Below, in pieces: positions 42,886 through 50,974 of a stretch of DNA of 64,000 nucleotides. The DNA is from Hyphomicrobiales bacterium (GTDB taxonomy: Bacteria; Pseudomonadota; Alphaproteobacteria; Rhizobiales; Rhizobiaceae). The notes under the pieces were generated by a model. That model was not told the origin of the DNA. It searched no databases and saw nothing but the letters and a program-made list of their open reading frames with translations. Both the position numbers and the translations under genes were made by a program. The stretch is from positions 1,993 to 65,992 of the forward strand of contig UCEY01000055.1 in assembly GCA_900471605.1 (NCBI GenBank), read 5' to 3'. Within the stretch, counting starts at the first letter, position 1. Each line of letters begins with the position of its first letter.

Positions 42886-43167
42886 TCAGCGGTTCGGCTG
42901 GTTCAGGCCCCGCAGCGCGTTCTGATCTGAAGGTCGAGCGGGAGTGTCGTATTGGCTGCCCTGTACATCCGGCGATTTGGTCGGTGCGGTTTCCGTCTGG
43001 CTGGAAACCAGATATCCGAGCCCGACGGCTCCGATCGCGACGATGAAAGCTCCGGCGATGGCACCGACGCCTCTTGCCGGGTTCTGCCTGATGATCCCGA
43101 AGGCGAGGGCGAGCCCCAGAATGGCCGCGCCACCCGCAACGACGAATAACCATAGGGCGTTTTCCAT
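42886..43167 (-). CDS. Hypothetical two-helix membrane protein
   Basis: A 93-residue protein with two hydrophobic, Gly/Ala-rich helices (ALWLFVVAGGAAILGLALAF and GVGAIAGAFIVAIGAVGLGY) and a polar tail (SSQTETAPTKSPDVQGSQYD). It has a strong AAAGGAG ribosome site before the ATG. I do not recognise a family. It is transcribed leftward, ahead of the zinc operon but separated from it by the operator region. Confidence 0.72.
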   Translation of the reverse strand: MENALWLFVVAGGAAILGLALAFGIIRQNPARGVGAIAGAFIVAIGAVGLGYLVSSQTETAPTKSPDVQGSQYDTPARPSDQNALRGLNQPNR

Positions 43168-43244
43168 TGCGCTCTCCTTTCAACTGACCTGACAGCGTAA
43201 CCGGAAGGGCCGCCGGAAGTTCCCGAACGCGGGCGCAAACAAAA

Positions 43245-43266
43245 AAGGACGCCCGCAGGCGTCCTT
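43245..43266 (-). terminator. Rho-independent terminator of the peroxiredoxin gene
   Basis: A perfect AAGGACGCC/GGCGTCCTT hairpin with a 4-nt loop lies 22 nt past the stop of the leftward peroxiredoxin gene, and is followed on the minus strand by TTTTTGTTTG. It is a strong intrinsic terminator. Confidence 0.9.
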
Positions 43267-43287
43267 CGAAAGCAAACTGTAGACCGT

Positions 43288-43773
43288 TCAGAGCTGTTCC
43301 AGCATCGCCGCCGCGCCGGAGACAGTGGCCTGTCCGGGGCTTTCCTCGACGTTGAGCGATTTTACGACGCCGTTTTCGACGAGCATCGAATAACGCTTGG
43401 AGCGCACCCCGAGACCGCCGGCGGAAAGATCGGCGTCGAGGCCGAGCGCCTTGGTGAAGGCGCCGTCCCAGTCCGCGAGGAAATGGATCTTGCCGAGCCC
43501 GCCCGTCTGGGTCGCCCAGGCGCCCATCACGTGCCAGTCGTTGACGGCGAGAACGGCGATGTCGTCGACGCCTCTCGCAAGAATCGCGTCGCGGTTTTCG
43601 AGATAGCCCGGCAGGTGGTTCAGCGTGCAGGTGGGCGTGAATGCGCCGGGCACCGCGAAAAGCACGACCTTCTTGCCGTCGAAAAGCTGTCCGGTGGTGA
43701 TCTCGACCGGACCGTCCGCGGTCTTTTCCTTGAACGTGGCTGCGGGAAGTTTATCGCCGATGGCAATCGTCAT
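43288..43773 (-). CDS. Prx5-type (1-Cys) peroxiredoxin
   Basis: The 161-residue product is a peroxiredoxin-5/AhpE-like thiol peroxidase. The active-site motif PGAFTPTCTLNHLPGY holds the peroxidatic Cys49, and it is the only Cys in the protein, so an external thiol (probably glutathione/glutaredoxin) must regenerate it. ATG 43773 begins TIAIGDKLPAATF and has GGAG upstream; the open codons further upstream are not conserved-looking. It removes peroxides in the cytoplasm. A strong terminator follows. Confidence 0.92.
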   Translation of the reverse strand: MTIAIGDKLPAATFKEKTADGPVEITTGQLFDGKKVVLFAVPGAFTPTCTLNHLPGYLENRDAILARGVDDIAVLAVNDWHVMGAWATQTGGLGKIHFLADWDGAFTKALGLDADLSAGGLGVRSKRYSMLVENGVVKSLNVEESPGQATVSGAAAMLEQL

Positions 43774-43911
43774 GGAGCTCTCCTCGTTTGGGCGAGCGCC
43801 TGTCTCAGCCCCGCCGTTCCGGGCGACTATAGAGCGGACTTGACGCAAGACAAGTGAGAGACGCCGCAATGCGGACGCCGGCAAGCGGCCGTTCAATCGA
43901 GGGTCAGCGGC

Positions 43912-44754
43912 TTACTCGAAGGCGAGCGAGGTTTCCATCGCCCGGTTGCCGGCAATGACCAGGATGCCCCAGCGTTTGCCCTTGATGTCGTAGTTTTTCG
44001 GCAGCTTGCCGACCGGCATGTCGAGTGCGTAGGCCTCGCCGTCGCGGCGGCCGTTGACGCCGTCGAAGAGCACATGGCCTTGCGGCCCGGTGACGATCAC
44101 CTGTGGCGGCGCCGAGGTTCCCGCCGGCAGCTTCAGCTTCAGGCTCAGCTTGTCGCGCCCGTGCGTCATCGCATAGTGGGTGACGGCAAAATCTCCCGAT
44201 GGCGCTTCCGGCAGTTTCGAGGCGGCGGCATTGAGGATCATCGCCTCCTCGACCGGCGTGCCCTTGGTCGCCCCGAGCTGCAGCGAGAAATCCGCCTGGA
44301 AGGGAATGCAGATGTTGCGGCAGAGACCGACAAAGGCCGACGCGCCGAGGTTCAGGGGCTTGCTCGGATCTTCCATCTTGAGCTCGAAAGGCAGGGCGAC
44401 CGCATGGTCGTAGCCGATATCGCGCAAATTGCCGTTGTCGATCCGCTTCGGCACCGGATAGGCCATGCTGCTCAGCGTCACGCCGCTTGCCTTGGAAAAC
44501 ACCATCTGCGGAGGAATGCCGGCATCGCCCGGTTCCTTCCAATAGGTGATCCAGCCGGCCTTCGGCTCGATCTGCAGCGCGCCGCGCACCGTGCCGTCCG
44601 GCTCCGGCGGCATCGCCACGATCCGCATCCGGCCGCCTTCGTTGCTGGCCCAGGGGGAGGTCTCCGCACGGCCTGCCGAGGCAGCACCGAGCGCCGCGCC
44701 CACGGCGATGCAGGCGGCGAGCACGGTCGGCACCCTCGAAGGGATGTTACGCAT
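43912..44754 (-). CDS. Exported DsbD N-terminal-domain-like protein
   Basis: A 280-residue protein with a signal peptide (PTVLAACIAVGAALGAASAG) followed by an immunoglobulin-like domain of the DsbD N-terminal/DsbC-corrector type: GWITYWKEPGDAGIPP, IGYDHAVALPFEL and CRNICIPFQADFSL, whose CxxxC Cys pair is the redox site. No DsbD membrane domain follows, so it stands alone and may hand electrons to periplasmic partners in, for example, cytochrome maturation. I favour ATG 44754 (AAGAGA upstream); ATG 44769 is an alternative. It diverges from yqgE. Confidence 0.82.
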   Translation of the reverse strand: MRNIPSRVPTVLAACIAVGAALGAASAGRAETSPWASNEGGRMRIVAMPPEPDGTVRGALQIEPKAGWITYWKEPGDAGIPPQMVFSKASGVTLSSMAYPVPKRIDNGNLRDIGYDHAVALPFELKMEDPSKPLNLGASAFVGLCRNICIPFQADFSLQLGATKGTPVEEAMILNAAASKLPEAPSGDFAVTHYAMTHGRDKLSLKLKLPAGTSAPPQVIVTGPQGHVLFDGVNGRRDGEAYALDMPVGKLPKNYDIKGKRWGILVIAGNRAMETSLAFE

Positions 44755-44929
44755 CGAAATTCTCTTCATTGCCCAGGCATTTAACCGATCGGACGTGTCC
44801 AAACCAGTCACGAGCCGGCGCATGCCGATCATTTTCGGTTGATTGATCGGGCAGACTGCCCCATCTTGATGGAATGGCAATCGACGCTGTCCTGCCCATA
44901 GTTGGGCCGGAAGGCAGGCTGGAGGCATC

Positions 44930-45535
44930 ATGGCTTTCTCGACCCTGGGGGACAAGAGCGAACGGGGCTTTCTGGACGGGCAGTTCCTGATTGCCATGCC
45001 GGGCATGCAGGACAGCAATTTCACTCGCGCCGTCGTTTATATCTGCGCCCATTCCCAGGCCGGCGCTATGGGTTTCATCATCAACCGCCCGCAGCAGATC
45101 TCGTTCACGGACGTTCTCCTGCACTTGAAGCTCATGGATCAGGCCGATGCGATCATGCTGCCGGTCCAGACCCGCGACTTCCCGATCCTTTCGGGCGGCC
45201 CGGTGGAGACGGGGCGCGGCTTCGTGCTGCATTCGGACGATTTTGTCAGCGAATCCTCCATTCCGGTCAGCGACGACATCTCGCTCACCGCCACGCTCGA
45301 TATCGTCCGCGCCATCTGCGACGGACGCGGGCCGGCACGGGCCACGATGCTGCTCGGTTATGCCGGCTGGGGTCCTGGCCAGCTGGAAATCGAGATCGGC
45401 AACAACGGCTGGCTGAACTGCGCAGCCAGCGAGGAATTGATCTTCGACCGGGCGCTGGAAGGCAAATACGAACGTGCCCTGGCCCTGCTCGGCGTCAGCC
45501 CGGAAATGCTCTCCAGCGAAGCCGGCCACGCCTGA
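44930..45535 (+). CDS. YqgE/AlgH family protein
   Basis: The 201-residue product matches the YqgE/AlgH (UPF0301) family: FLIAMPGMQDSNFTRAVVYI, AMGFIINRP, PILSGGPVETGRGFVLH and LLGYAGWGPGQLEIEI are all conserved. It is cytoplasmic and of normal length. Function is not established; AlgH was linked to alginate regulation in Pseudomonas. ATG 44930 follows GGAGGCATC. Confidence 0.92.
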   Translation: MAFSTLGDKSERGFLDGQFLIAMPGMQDSNFTRAVVYICAHSQAGAMGFIINRPQQISFTDVLLHLKLMDQADAIMLPVQTRDFPILSGGPVETGRGFVLHSDDFVSESSIPVSDDISLTATLDIVRAICDGRGPARATMLLGYAGWGPGQLEIEIGNNGWLNCAASEELIFDRALEGKYERALALLGVSPEMLSSEAGHA

Positions 45536-45627
45536 CTTCTAAATTTTGGAAAACCCCGGAACGAAGCCCCCGGCCCGGAGTTCTTCTTCCCGCAGGACGA
45601 TGGACGTCCGCGAGAAGGAGAAGCATG

Positions 45628-45819
45628 ATGGGCAGCACCAGTGACAAGATGGCCGGCAAGGCCAACGAAGTGGCCGGTAAGGTCAAGCAGGCCGCCGGCG
45701 ATATGACCGACAATCCGAAGCTCAAGGCAAAGGGTGCGGGCCAGGAAGCCAAGGGCCATGCGCAGCAGGCCAAGGGCAAGGTGAAGGATGCCGCCAAGAG
45801 CGTTGTCGACCGTATGTAA
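45628..45819 (+). CDS. CsbD-family stress protein
   Basis: A 63-residue hydrophilic Lys/Ala/Gly-rich protein with CsbD repeats (DKMAGKANEVAGKVKQAAG, then KLKAKGAGQEAKGHAQQAKG). Members are abundant, probably disordered stress proteins. Two ATG codons lie side by side (45625 and 45628) behind AAGGAG; I took the second, 7 nt from the site. A terminator-like hairpin follows 26 nt after the stop. Confidence 0.87.
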   Translation: MGSTSDKMAGKANEVAGKVKQAAGDMTDNPKLKAKGAGQEAKGHAQQAKGKVKDAAKSVVDRM

Positions 45820-45845
45820 CGGTCACGTTCCAAGCCTAGAATTCA

Positions 45846-45875
45846 AACCTGTTCCGGCTCCGGCTGGAGCAGGTT
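45846..45875 (+). terminator. Terminator hairpin after csbD-like gene
   Basis: Arms AACCTGTTCC and GGAGCAGGTT (one G-U pair) enclose a 10-nt GC-rich centre and are followed by TTCTG. It fits a weak intrinsic terminator between the CsbD and metallopeptidase genes. Confidence 0.65.
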
Positions 45876-45927
45876 TTCTGTATCCGCCTCGTTCCCATCC
45901 GCCTTTACTCGATCCGACGGAACCTCC

Positions 45928-46995
45928 ATGCGCCTCTACGACTGCGATCATTGCGGCCAGCCCATCCATTTCGACAACCGCTCCTGCGTGAACTGCGGCC
46001 ACCGGCTGGCTTTCGTGCCGGAGATGCTCGCCATGCATGCGCTGGAGGAGGATTCGACAGACGGTACCTGGCATCTGATCGCAAGACCGGAGCACAGGGT
46101 CAGGCTCTGCGCCAATGCCGGCCCGGATATCTGCAACTGGACAGTGATCGCTGACGATCCGCACCCCTTCTGCCCGGCCTGCCGTCATAACCGGCTGGTG
46201 CCGGATGCCGCGACCGAGGTCGGCCTCAACCAGTGGCGGCGCATCAGCCAGGCCCAGCGGCATCTCTTCTATTCGCTGCTGCGGTTGAACCTGCCGCGCA
46301 CCAATCGCGAAGAGGATCCGCAGGGCGGTCTCGTCTTCGACTTCCTCATCGACGAGGTACAGCCCGACGGCACCGTCGTGCCGGCCATGACCGGTCATGA
46401 GGAAGGCCTGATCGCCATCCGCGCCGCCGAGGCCGACGATGTCACCCGCGAACAGGTGCGCGTCTCGATGAACGAGCCCTATCGCACCATGCTCGGTCAT
46501 TTTCGACACGAAACCGGCCACTACGTCTGGGACAAGCTGGTGCGCGACGGCGGCCGGCTGGCCGAGTTCCGCGCCGTCTTCGGCGACGAGACCGCCGACT
46601 ACGGCGCGGCGCTGCAGAGGAATTACGAGCAGGGGCCGCCGCCCAACTGGCAGGACTTCTATATCAGCACCTATGCGAGTTCCCACCCGTGGGAAGACTT
46701 TGCCGAGTGCTTCGCCCATTATCTGCATATCGTCGACACACTGGAGACGGCGCGCGCCTATGGCATGGTGATCGAACCGCGCGGCCATGCGGAAATGGCG
46801 GCGGAAGTGGCGTTCAATCCCTATGCGGCGCGGGATGCGGAACAACTCGTCGCCGCCTGGGTCCCGTTCAGCATGGCGCTCAACAGCATCCATCGCTCGA
46901 TGGGCCAGCCGGATCTTTATCCCTTCGTTCTGTCGCAGGCCGTCATGGTCAAGCTGGAATATATTCACCGGCTGATCCACGCCCACCGCGGATAG
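45928..46995 (+). CDS. Putative zinc-binding metallopeptidase
   Basis: A 355-residue protein in two parts. Residues 1-95 carry paired Cys knuckles (CDHCGQPIHF, SCVNCGHRLAF, and later FCPACRHNRL) that look like zinc ribbons. The rest is the putative zinc-binding metallopeptidase domain with the HExxH-type motif LGHFRHETGHYVWDKL, a downstream FYISTYASSHPWEDFAECFAHYL providing the third ligand, and a helical C-terminus. No signal peptide, so it is probably cytoplasmic. Substrate unknown. Confidence 0.84.
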   Translation: MRLYDCDHCGQPIHFDNRSCVNCGHRLAFVPEMLAMHALEEDSTDGTWHLIARPEHRVRLCANAGPDICNWTVIADDPHPFCPACRHNRLVPDAATEVGLNQWRRISQAQRHLFYSLLRLNLPRTNREEDPQGGLVFDFLIDEVQPDGTVVPAMTGHEEGLIAIRAAEADDVTREQVRVSMNEPYRTMLGHFRHETGHYVWDKLVRDGGRLAEFRAVFGDETADYGAALQRNYEQGPPPNWQDFYISTYASSHPWEDFAECFAHYLHIVDTLETARAYGMVIEPRGHAEMAAEVAFNPYAARDAEQLVAAWVPFSMALNSIHRSMGQPDLYPFVLSQAVMVKLEYIHRLIHAHRG

Positions 46996-47009
46996 GAAAC
47001 CTCCGCCGG

Positions 47010-47047
47010 AAAAAGAAAACCCGCCTTTCGGTGGATCGAAAGGCGGG
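47010..47047 (-). terminator. Strong terminator hairpin between convergent genes
   Basis: A perfect 11-bp stem CCCGCCTTTCG/CGAAAGGCGGG (47020-47030 and 47037-47047) with loop GTGGAT. Read leftward it is followed by TTTTCTTTTT, a good intrinsic terminator for the acyl-CoA-dehydrogenase-like gene; read rightward it lies 25 nt after the metallopeptidase stop and may serve both. Confidence 0.85.
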
Positions 47048-47094
47048 AAGCAGTTTGTGGGGCGCATTCAGAAACCCCTGGGAATTAGGGGGTA

Positions 47095-47238
47095 AGATCA
47101 CGATTTCGTCAACTCGAAATATGCGTTTTCATATTTTCGGAAGTGCTGTTTTGCGGTGAAATCGATGCTTTCGCCTTTTTCCCATGACAAACGGCGGATT
47201 TTACAGGTTTTTACCTGTGATTACTTCTAGTTTTGGCG
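47095..47238. other. A/T-rich intergenic block
   Basis: The sequence here is clearly A/T-richer than its surroundings (CATATTTTCGG, CGGATTTTACAGG). It contains a small hairpin ACAGGT/ACCTGT with a TTTT loop (47203-47218) just after the leftward flavoprotein gene. No open frame or RNA gene is recognisable. Confidence 0.4.
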
Positions 47239-48393
47239 TCAATAGATCCTGAGCGTGTCGAGACCCAGCGCCGTGCGGCCGGCAAATTCGAGCTGAGGGC
47301 CGGTCCTCATCGGGTGGTAGCGGGCACCCTGGACGTCGCGGAACCGGCGTTCGAGGCCCTTGTTGCGATAGAAGGCCGTGCCGCCTGCCGTTTCCATGGC
47401 CAGTTCCGTTGCGGTAATCGCGTGGCGGGCGACCAGCGAACGGCCGATCATGATCTCGTTGGTCGTATCAGGCGAAGGTTCGCCGCGTTCGGCCGCCGCG
47501 ATCATGGCGGCATGGGCGTATTGCGCCGCCCGGAGCTCGGTCTCCATCCGGCCGGCGAGCTCGATCACATGCGCATCCGGCTCCTTCCGCTTGGCCAGCT
47601 CGATGGCGATGTCGCGGGCACTTTCCGCAACCCCGAGATAGGCCGAGTAGATCAGCGGGAAGGCGATCATCGAGATGATGTGGAAGAGCATGTGCCATTC
47701 GCCCTGGTTGCGCTTCAGCGCCACCGCCTCCTCCGGCACCACATGGCCCTCGATCATCACGTCATTGGATCCCGTGCCGCGCATTCCCATCACCTTCCAG
47801 GTGTCGAGAATTTTGACATGCGGCGATTTCATCGGCAGGCCGAAATGCAGGACCTTCGGTCCGTCCGGTTCGTCGAGGACGGCGCCGGTCATCAGGAGAT
47901 CGCCCATCGGCGAACCGGAGGTGAAGATCTTGCGGCCGGTGATCCGGTAGCCGCCGTCGACCTTCTCGGCCTTGCCGGACCCCTCGATCCAGTCCGAGCC
48001 GCCGCTCGACAGAAGGATGATCCGCTCTGCCGCCACGCGTTTGAGAAGCGGCATGACCGGCGCCGCCTTCTGATGCGTCCAGCGCCAGGCGGGGATCGCC
48101 ACCTGATGGGTGTGCATCGAAAAGGCGAGCGCGGTCGATCCGCAATGATGCGCGAGCTCCCTGATCATCTCGCAGAGTTCGCGAACCTCCGCGCCGCCGC
48201 CGCCCAGATCGGCCGGAACGCCGGCCTCGACCAGGCCGGACTGGCGCAGGTCGCGGTAGTTCTCGGCGACAAATGCATCGCCGTCACCGCCCTCCACGGC
48301 GCGTGCCGCAAACACCGGTCCGAGCGATCTGGCGATGCCGATCGCATTGGAATGGACCGTGTGAGCGGGCTTGAATTCGGTTGCTGCCGTCAT
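47239..48393 (-). CDS. Acyl-CoA dehydrogenase-fold flavoprotein
   Basis: The 384-residue protein has the three-part acyl-CoA dehydrogenase fold, including RITGRKIFTSGSPMGDLLM and MRGTGSNDVMIEGHVVP in the beta domain. The C-terminal section (GLERRFRDVQGARYHPM) resembles flavin monooxygenases of this fold, such as DszC/SfnC-type enzymes, rather than dehydrogenases, and the usual catalytic Glu in a YEGT-like motif is not seen. It may therefore oxidise a sulfur or other heteroatom substrate. ATG 48393 follows GGGAGGAGAAAACC. No reductase gene is adjacent. Confidence 0.8.
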   Translation of the reverse strand: MTAATEFKPAHTVHSNAIGIARSLGPVFAARAVEGGDGDAFVAENYRDLRQSGLVEAGVPADLGGGGAEVRELCEMIRELAHHCGSTALAFSMHTHQVAIPAWRWTHQKAAPVMPLLKRVAAERIILLSSGGSDWIEGSGKAEKVDGGYRITGRKIFTSGSPMGDLLMTGAVLDEPDGPKVLHFGLPMKSPHVKILDTWKVMGMRGTGSNDVMIEGHVVPEEAVALKRNQGEWHMLFHIISMIAFPLIYSAYLGVAESARDIAIELAKRKEPDAHVIELAGRMETELRAAQYAHAAMIAAAERGEPSPDTTNEIMIGRSLVARHAITATELAMETAGGTAFYRNKGLERRFRDVQGARYHPMRTGPQLEFAGRTALGLDTLRIY

Positions 48394-48594
48394 GGTTTTC
48401 TCCTCCCATCTGTTGAGAATGGGCGGATTGTTGGCCGCTGGACGCATAGCCGCAAGTACAGGAAATGGACTAGGTCTGGCCTGCGGCCCGGATCGTCAAT
48501 GGTGTCGGCCCTGCAGTGCCAGGCGTGCCAGGCAGCCCGCGAGCCATGGAGAGGAGCCCGGAAAGGCCGGTATTCCGTCTCCATAACCAGATGT

Positions 48595-49047
48595 TCAAGC
48601 GCTTTTCGGCTTCTTCTTCGAACCTGCAGGCCGGGTGGAATTTAATGCTGCGGCGGCGCGAATGAGTGCCTTGAATGCCTCTTCATCGATCTTGTCGCCC
48701 TCGTGAAAATCGATGGCGCGCCTTGTGTTGCCCTCGAGGCTGGAGTTGAAGAGACCGGCAGGGTCTTCAAGGGAAGCGCCCTTGGCAAAGGTCAGCTTCA
48801 CGGACGCCTTGTAGGTTTCTCCGGTGCAGATGATGCCGGCAAGCTCCCAGACGGGAACCCCACGCCATTTCCACTCCTCGATCACGTCGGGCTCGGCCTG
48901 CCGGATGAGTGCGCGCACCCGCGAGAGCGTCTCGCCCCGCCAGTCGCCGAGCTCCCTGATCCGCGCGTCGATCAGCTGCGAGGGAGAGGTTTCTCCGTCC
49001 TTCGAAGCGCTTTTCGTCGTCTCCATGGCAGATGTCGCTTTCTTCAT
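48595..49047 (-). CDS. DUF1801-family protein (first of tandem pair)
   Basis: A 150-residue protein with the DUF1801 (YdhG-like) pattern: LIRQAEPDVIEEWKWRGVPV, a central VKLTFAKGASLEDPAGLF and RRAIDFHEGDKIDEEAFKAL. It is hydrophilic and cytoplasmic. Start could be ATG 49047 or ATG 49026; neither has a strong ribosome site. A second DUF1801 gene lies 15 nt upstream in the same direction, suggesting an old duplication. Function unknown; some relatives are small iron-binding or frataxin-like-fold proteins. Confidence 0.82.
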   Translation of the reverse strand: MKKATSAMETTKSASKDGETSPSQLIDARIRELGDWRGETLSRVRALIRQAEPDVIEEWKWRGVPVWELAGIICTGETYKASVKLTFAKGASLEDPAGLFNSSLEGNTRRAIDFHEGDKIDEEAFKALIRAAAALNSTRPAGSKKKPKSA

Positions 49048-49062
49048 GATGATGGTCGCCGT

Positions 49063-49533
49063 TTACATTTTCTCGCCGGGCAATTGGCTCGCCTGACTTA
49101 TCCAGTCGGCAAGCTGGGCTTCGTCGAATTCGTCGCCCTCGTGGATATGGAAATAGCGCGTCTGCGGCGTCTTGGACGCGCCGGGAGGGGTGGGGTTCAG
49201 CGAAGCGCCGCGAAAGAAGGCGAGCTTGATGTATCTGGCAAAGCAATGGACGCCCAGGAACCAGCCATCGCCTTCGATGCCGTAGAGCGGCGAGTTCCAT
49301 TTGACCGCCTTGTACACGTCAGGAACGGTGCGCGTGACGAGCGCGTCGAGACGGCGCCCGACATCGCTTTTCCAGCCAGGCATGGCGGCGATATAGGCTT
49401 GCACAGGCGCATTGCCATAACCCTTGGCAATCTGCGGGTTGCCGCCCGACAGGAGCACCGGTTCCGCTTCGGCATTGCCGGCGGTCGCCTTCTGCGCAAC
49501 CTTTCCCGAGGTTCTGGATGTCCTGCCGGCCAT
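49063..49533 (-). CDS. DUF1801-family protein (second of tandem pair)
   Basis: The 156-residue product has a basic, Ala-rich N-terminus (RTSRTSGKVAQKATAGNAEA) and the DUF1801 core: VQAYIAAMPGWKSDVGRRLD, VYKAVKWNSPLYGIEGDGW and RYIKLAFFRGASLNP, with YFHIHEGDEFDEAQLADWI at the end. It aligns block for block with its downstream neighbour but is clearly diverged. I chose ATG 49533 because the open frame above it has no recognisable protein character. Confidence 0.82.
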   Translation of the reverse strand: MAGRTSRTSGKVAQKATAGNAEAEPVLLSGGNPQIAKGYGNAPVQAYIAAMPGWKSDVGRRLDALVTRTVPDVYKAVKWNSPLYGIEGDGWFLGVHCFARYIKLAFFRGASLNPTPPGASKTPQTRYFHIHEGDEFDEAQLADWISQASQLPGEKM

Positions 49534-49544
49534 TCGCTTCACTC

Positions 49545-49760
49545 CTATCCGCGGACGCCTTGCCCGCTGCGGCGGGCGTAAGGCAGCGCAAACAGATATA
49601 GGCCGCTGAACAATAGCAGGAAGAGCGGCGGCAGGGGAGAATAGACCACCCACGGGGGTGGCTCGCCGAAGCCCATGGCGACGAAATTGGCAATCACGGT
49701 CAAGGTGAAGGCGATCGACAGCCAGCGGTGGAGCTGCCGGATCAACATGTTCCAGGTCAA
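49545..49760 (-). CDS. Small two-helix membrane protein
   Basis: A 71-residue protein with two hydrophobic helices (SIAFTLTVIANFVAMGF and PPLFLLLFSGLYLFALPYA) joined by EPPPWVVYSPLP. The start is TTG at 49760, well spaced from a strong AGGAGGAA ribosome site; ATG 49748 is less likely. The pattern is common in unnamed rhizobial genes that sit near DUF1801 or SRPBCC genes. Function unknown. It ends 12 nt before the second DUF1801 gene and is probably cotranscribed with it. Confidence 0.75.
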   Translation of the reverse strand: MTWNMLIRQLHRWLSIAFTLTVIANFVAMGFGEPPPWVVYSPLPPLFLLLFSGLYLFALPYARRSGQGVRG

Positions 49761-49797
49761 CGATAATTCCTCCTCTAGAACGAATTTGCAATGTGCC

Positions 49798-49821
49798 CGC
49801 CCCTCCTGGTGGGGAGGGGCG
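49798..49821 (-). terminator. Hairpin downstream of the ArsR-SRPBCC pair
   Basis: Arms CGCCCCTCC and GGAGGGGCG enclose a 6-nt loop. It lies about 105 nt past the SRPBCC stop codon in the leftward direction. There is no T-run after it, so it may instead be a small palindromic repeat; terminator function is tentative. Confidence 0.45.
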
Positions 49822-49925
49822 ATAAATCATTCCGACCGCCGTTGGCCCGCCGGTACGCCAACCGGCGATGATCGAACCGGCTTTCGGCTGCGGCGTCCTG
49901 AATTCGCCGCCGGTGCCGTCTCGCG

Positions 49926-50357
49926 TCAGCCCTGACCCGCCAAAACCGTCTCCAGCGCGCCGAGGAAGCCCTGCCATCCGTGGCGGGCGCCGTTGAAGGC
50001 GAGCTTCTGATCCGGCCGGAAGCCCGACTGCTCCATGCGCAGATGGGTGCCCGCGCTCGTCGGGGTCAGCGTCAGCGTGACGACGCTTCTCAGATCATAG
50101 GCCGGGTCGTCATGCACATGGTTCCAGCTGTAGGAGAGCCTTTCGTGGAGATCCACCGCCAGCACCTCGCAATCCAGCACGCCGCCCCATTCGCCGCGCA
50201 GATTGAAGCGGTGGCCGACGACAGGCTGAAAATCGTTCTTCATCAGCCATTCCTCGACAAGGTGCTGCTGCGTCAGCGCCCGCCACACCTTTTCCGGCGG
50301 ATGGGGGAACTCGCGTTCGACGACGACGGTGCGGATTTCGGTCGAGCTATCGTTCAT
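49926..50357 (-). CDS. SRPBCC (AHSA1/START-like) domain protein
   Basis: A 143-residue single-domain protein: VVEREFPHPPEKVWRALTQ at the start, EEWLMKNDFQPVVGHRFNL in the middle and GWQGFLGALETVL in the final long helix are the AHSA1-type SRPBCC pattern. Such domains bind small hydrophobic ligands. Its ATG overlaps the stop of an ArsR regulator gene (ATGA), a very common pairing in which the regulator controls the SRPBCC protein. Ligand unknown. Confidence 0.9.
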   Translation of the reverse strand: MNDSSTEIRTVVVEREFPHPPEKVWRALTQQHLVEEWLMKNDFQPVVGHRFNLRGEWGGVLDCEVLAVDLHERLSYSWNHVHDDPAYDLRSVVTLTLTPTSAGTHLRMEQSGFRPDQKLAFNGARHGWQGFLGALETVLAGQG

Positions 50358-50689
50358 TGGTCCATCCTCTTCAGCAGGTCCTCGAGCTGGTCGAAGCGGC
50401 TTTGCCAGAACCCGGCCATCTCGCGCGTCCAGTCGACCAGGGGGGCAAGCGCGCCGAGCTGGGCGCTGTAATGGGTCTGTCGGCCCTCGTGGCGGTCGCG
50501 CACCAGCCCGGCTTGCTTCAGCAGCCCGAGATGTTTTGAGACGACTGGTTGCGAAACGCCGGCCTGAGCCGTCAGGGCACCGACCGTCTTTTCCCCTTCG
50601 CGGCACAATCGCTCGAAGAGCGCCCGGCGGGTTGGGTCGGCGAGTGTTCTGAAGAGCACGTCGTGAGCGTCCGGCACTTGGAGATCCAT
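50354..50689 (-). CDS. ArsR-family transcriptional regulator
   Basis: A 111-residue winged-helix regulator. RTLADPTRRALFERLCREGE begins the fold, AGVSQPVVSKHLGLLKQAGL is the recognition region and RDRHEGRQTHYSAQL the wing. There are no paired Cys typical of metal-sensing ArsR proteins (only one Cys), so it is not an arsenic sensor. It is coupled to an SRPBCC gene and diverges from an HxlR regulator. Two related inverted repeats in the intergenic region are candidate operators. Confidence 0.92.
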   Translation of the reverse strand: MDLQVPDAHDVLFRTLADPTRRALFERLCREGEKTVGALTAQAGVSQPVVSKHLGLLKQAGLVRDRHEGRQTHYSAQLGALAPLVDWTREMAGFWQSRFDQLEDLLKRMDQ

Positions 50690-50713
50690 ACCTCGTTGGC
50701 TATGGATTTACGT

Positions 50714-50729
50714 ATAGCTACGGAGCTAT
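50714..50729. promoter_or_regulatory. Inverted repeat, candidate ArsR operator 1
   Basis: ATAGCTACGGAGCTAT consists of perfect 6-bp arms (ATAGCT/AGCTAT) around 4 bp. It lies 25 bp upstream of the ArsR ATG, a usual place for an autoregulatory site. A related 16-mer occurs at 50798-50813 (12 of 16 positions equal). Confidence 0.6.
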
Positions 50730-50797
50730 GAATAAGTCAAGCGAGAAGTGGAATTGGCTTGATTGACTTGGCCAAGGCGCCGAGCTCAGGATTTATG

Positions 50798-50813
50798 ATA
50801 GTTACATGGCTAT
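50798..50813. promoter_or_regulatory. Degenerate second copy of the ArsR-operator-like repeat
   Basis: ATAGTTACATGGCTAT keeps the outer ATAG/CTAT arms of the site at 50714-50729 and matches it at 12 of 16 positions. The two copies are 84 bp apart (eight helical turns), so a repressor could occupy both, or this one could control the divergent HxlR gene. Confidence 0.45.
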
Positions 50814-50974
50814 GCATTCGACGGGACGTGCCGGTCACGCAGGGGCGCCGGTGATGGCGCGATACTTTCAGTCCCGACCGGCGCTGCGGCATGCAATCGG
50901 TAGTCCATAAAGCGGACTTGGTTCGCTTCCGGAACGGGATTATCCTGACCTGGGGCATACTGAGGAGGTTGGCG

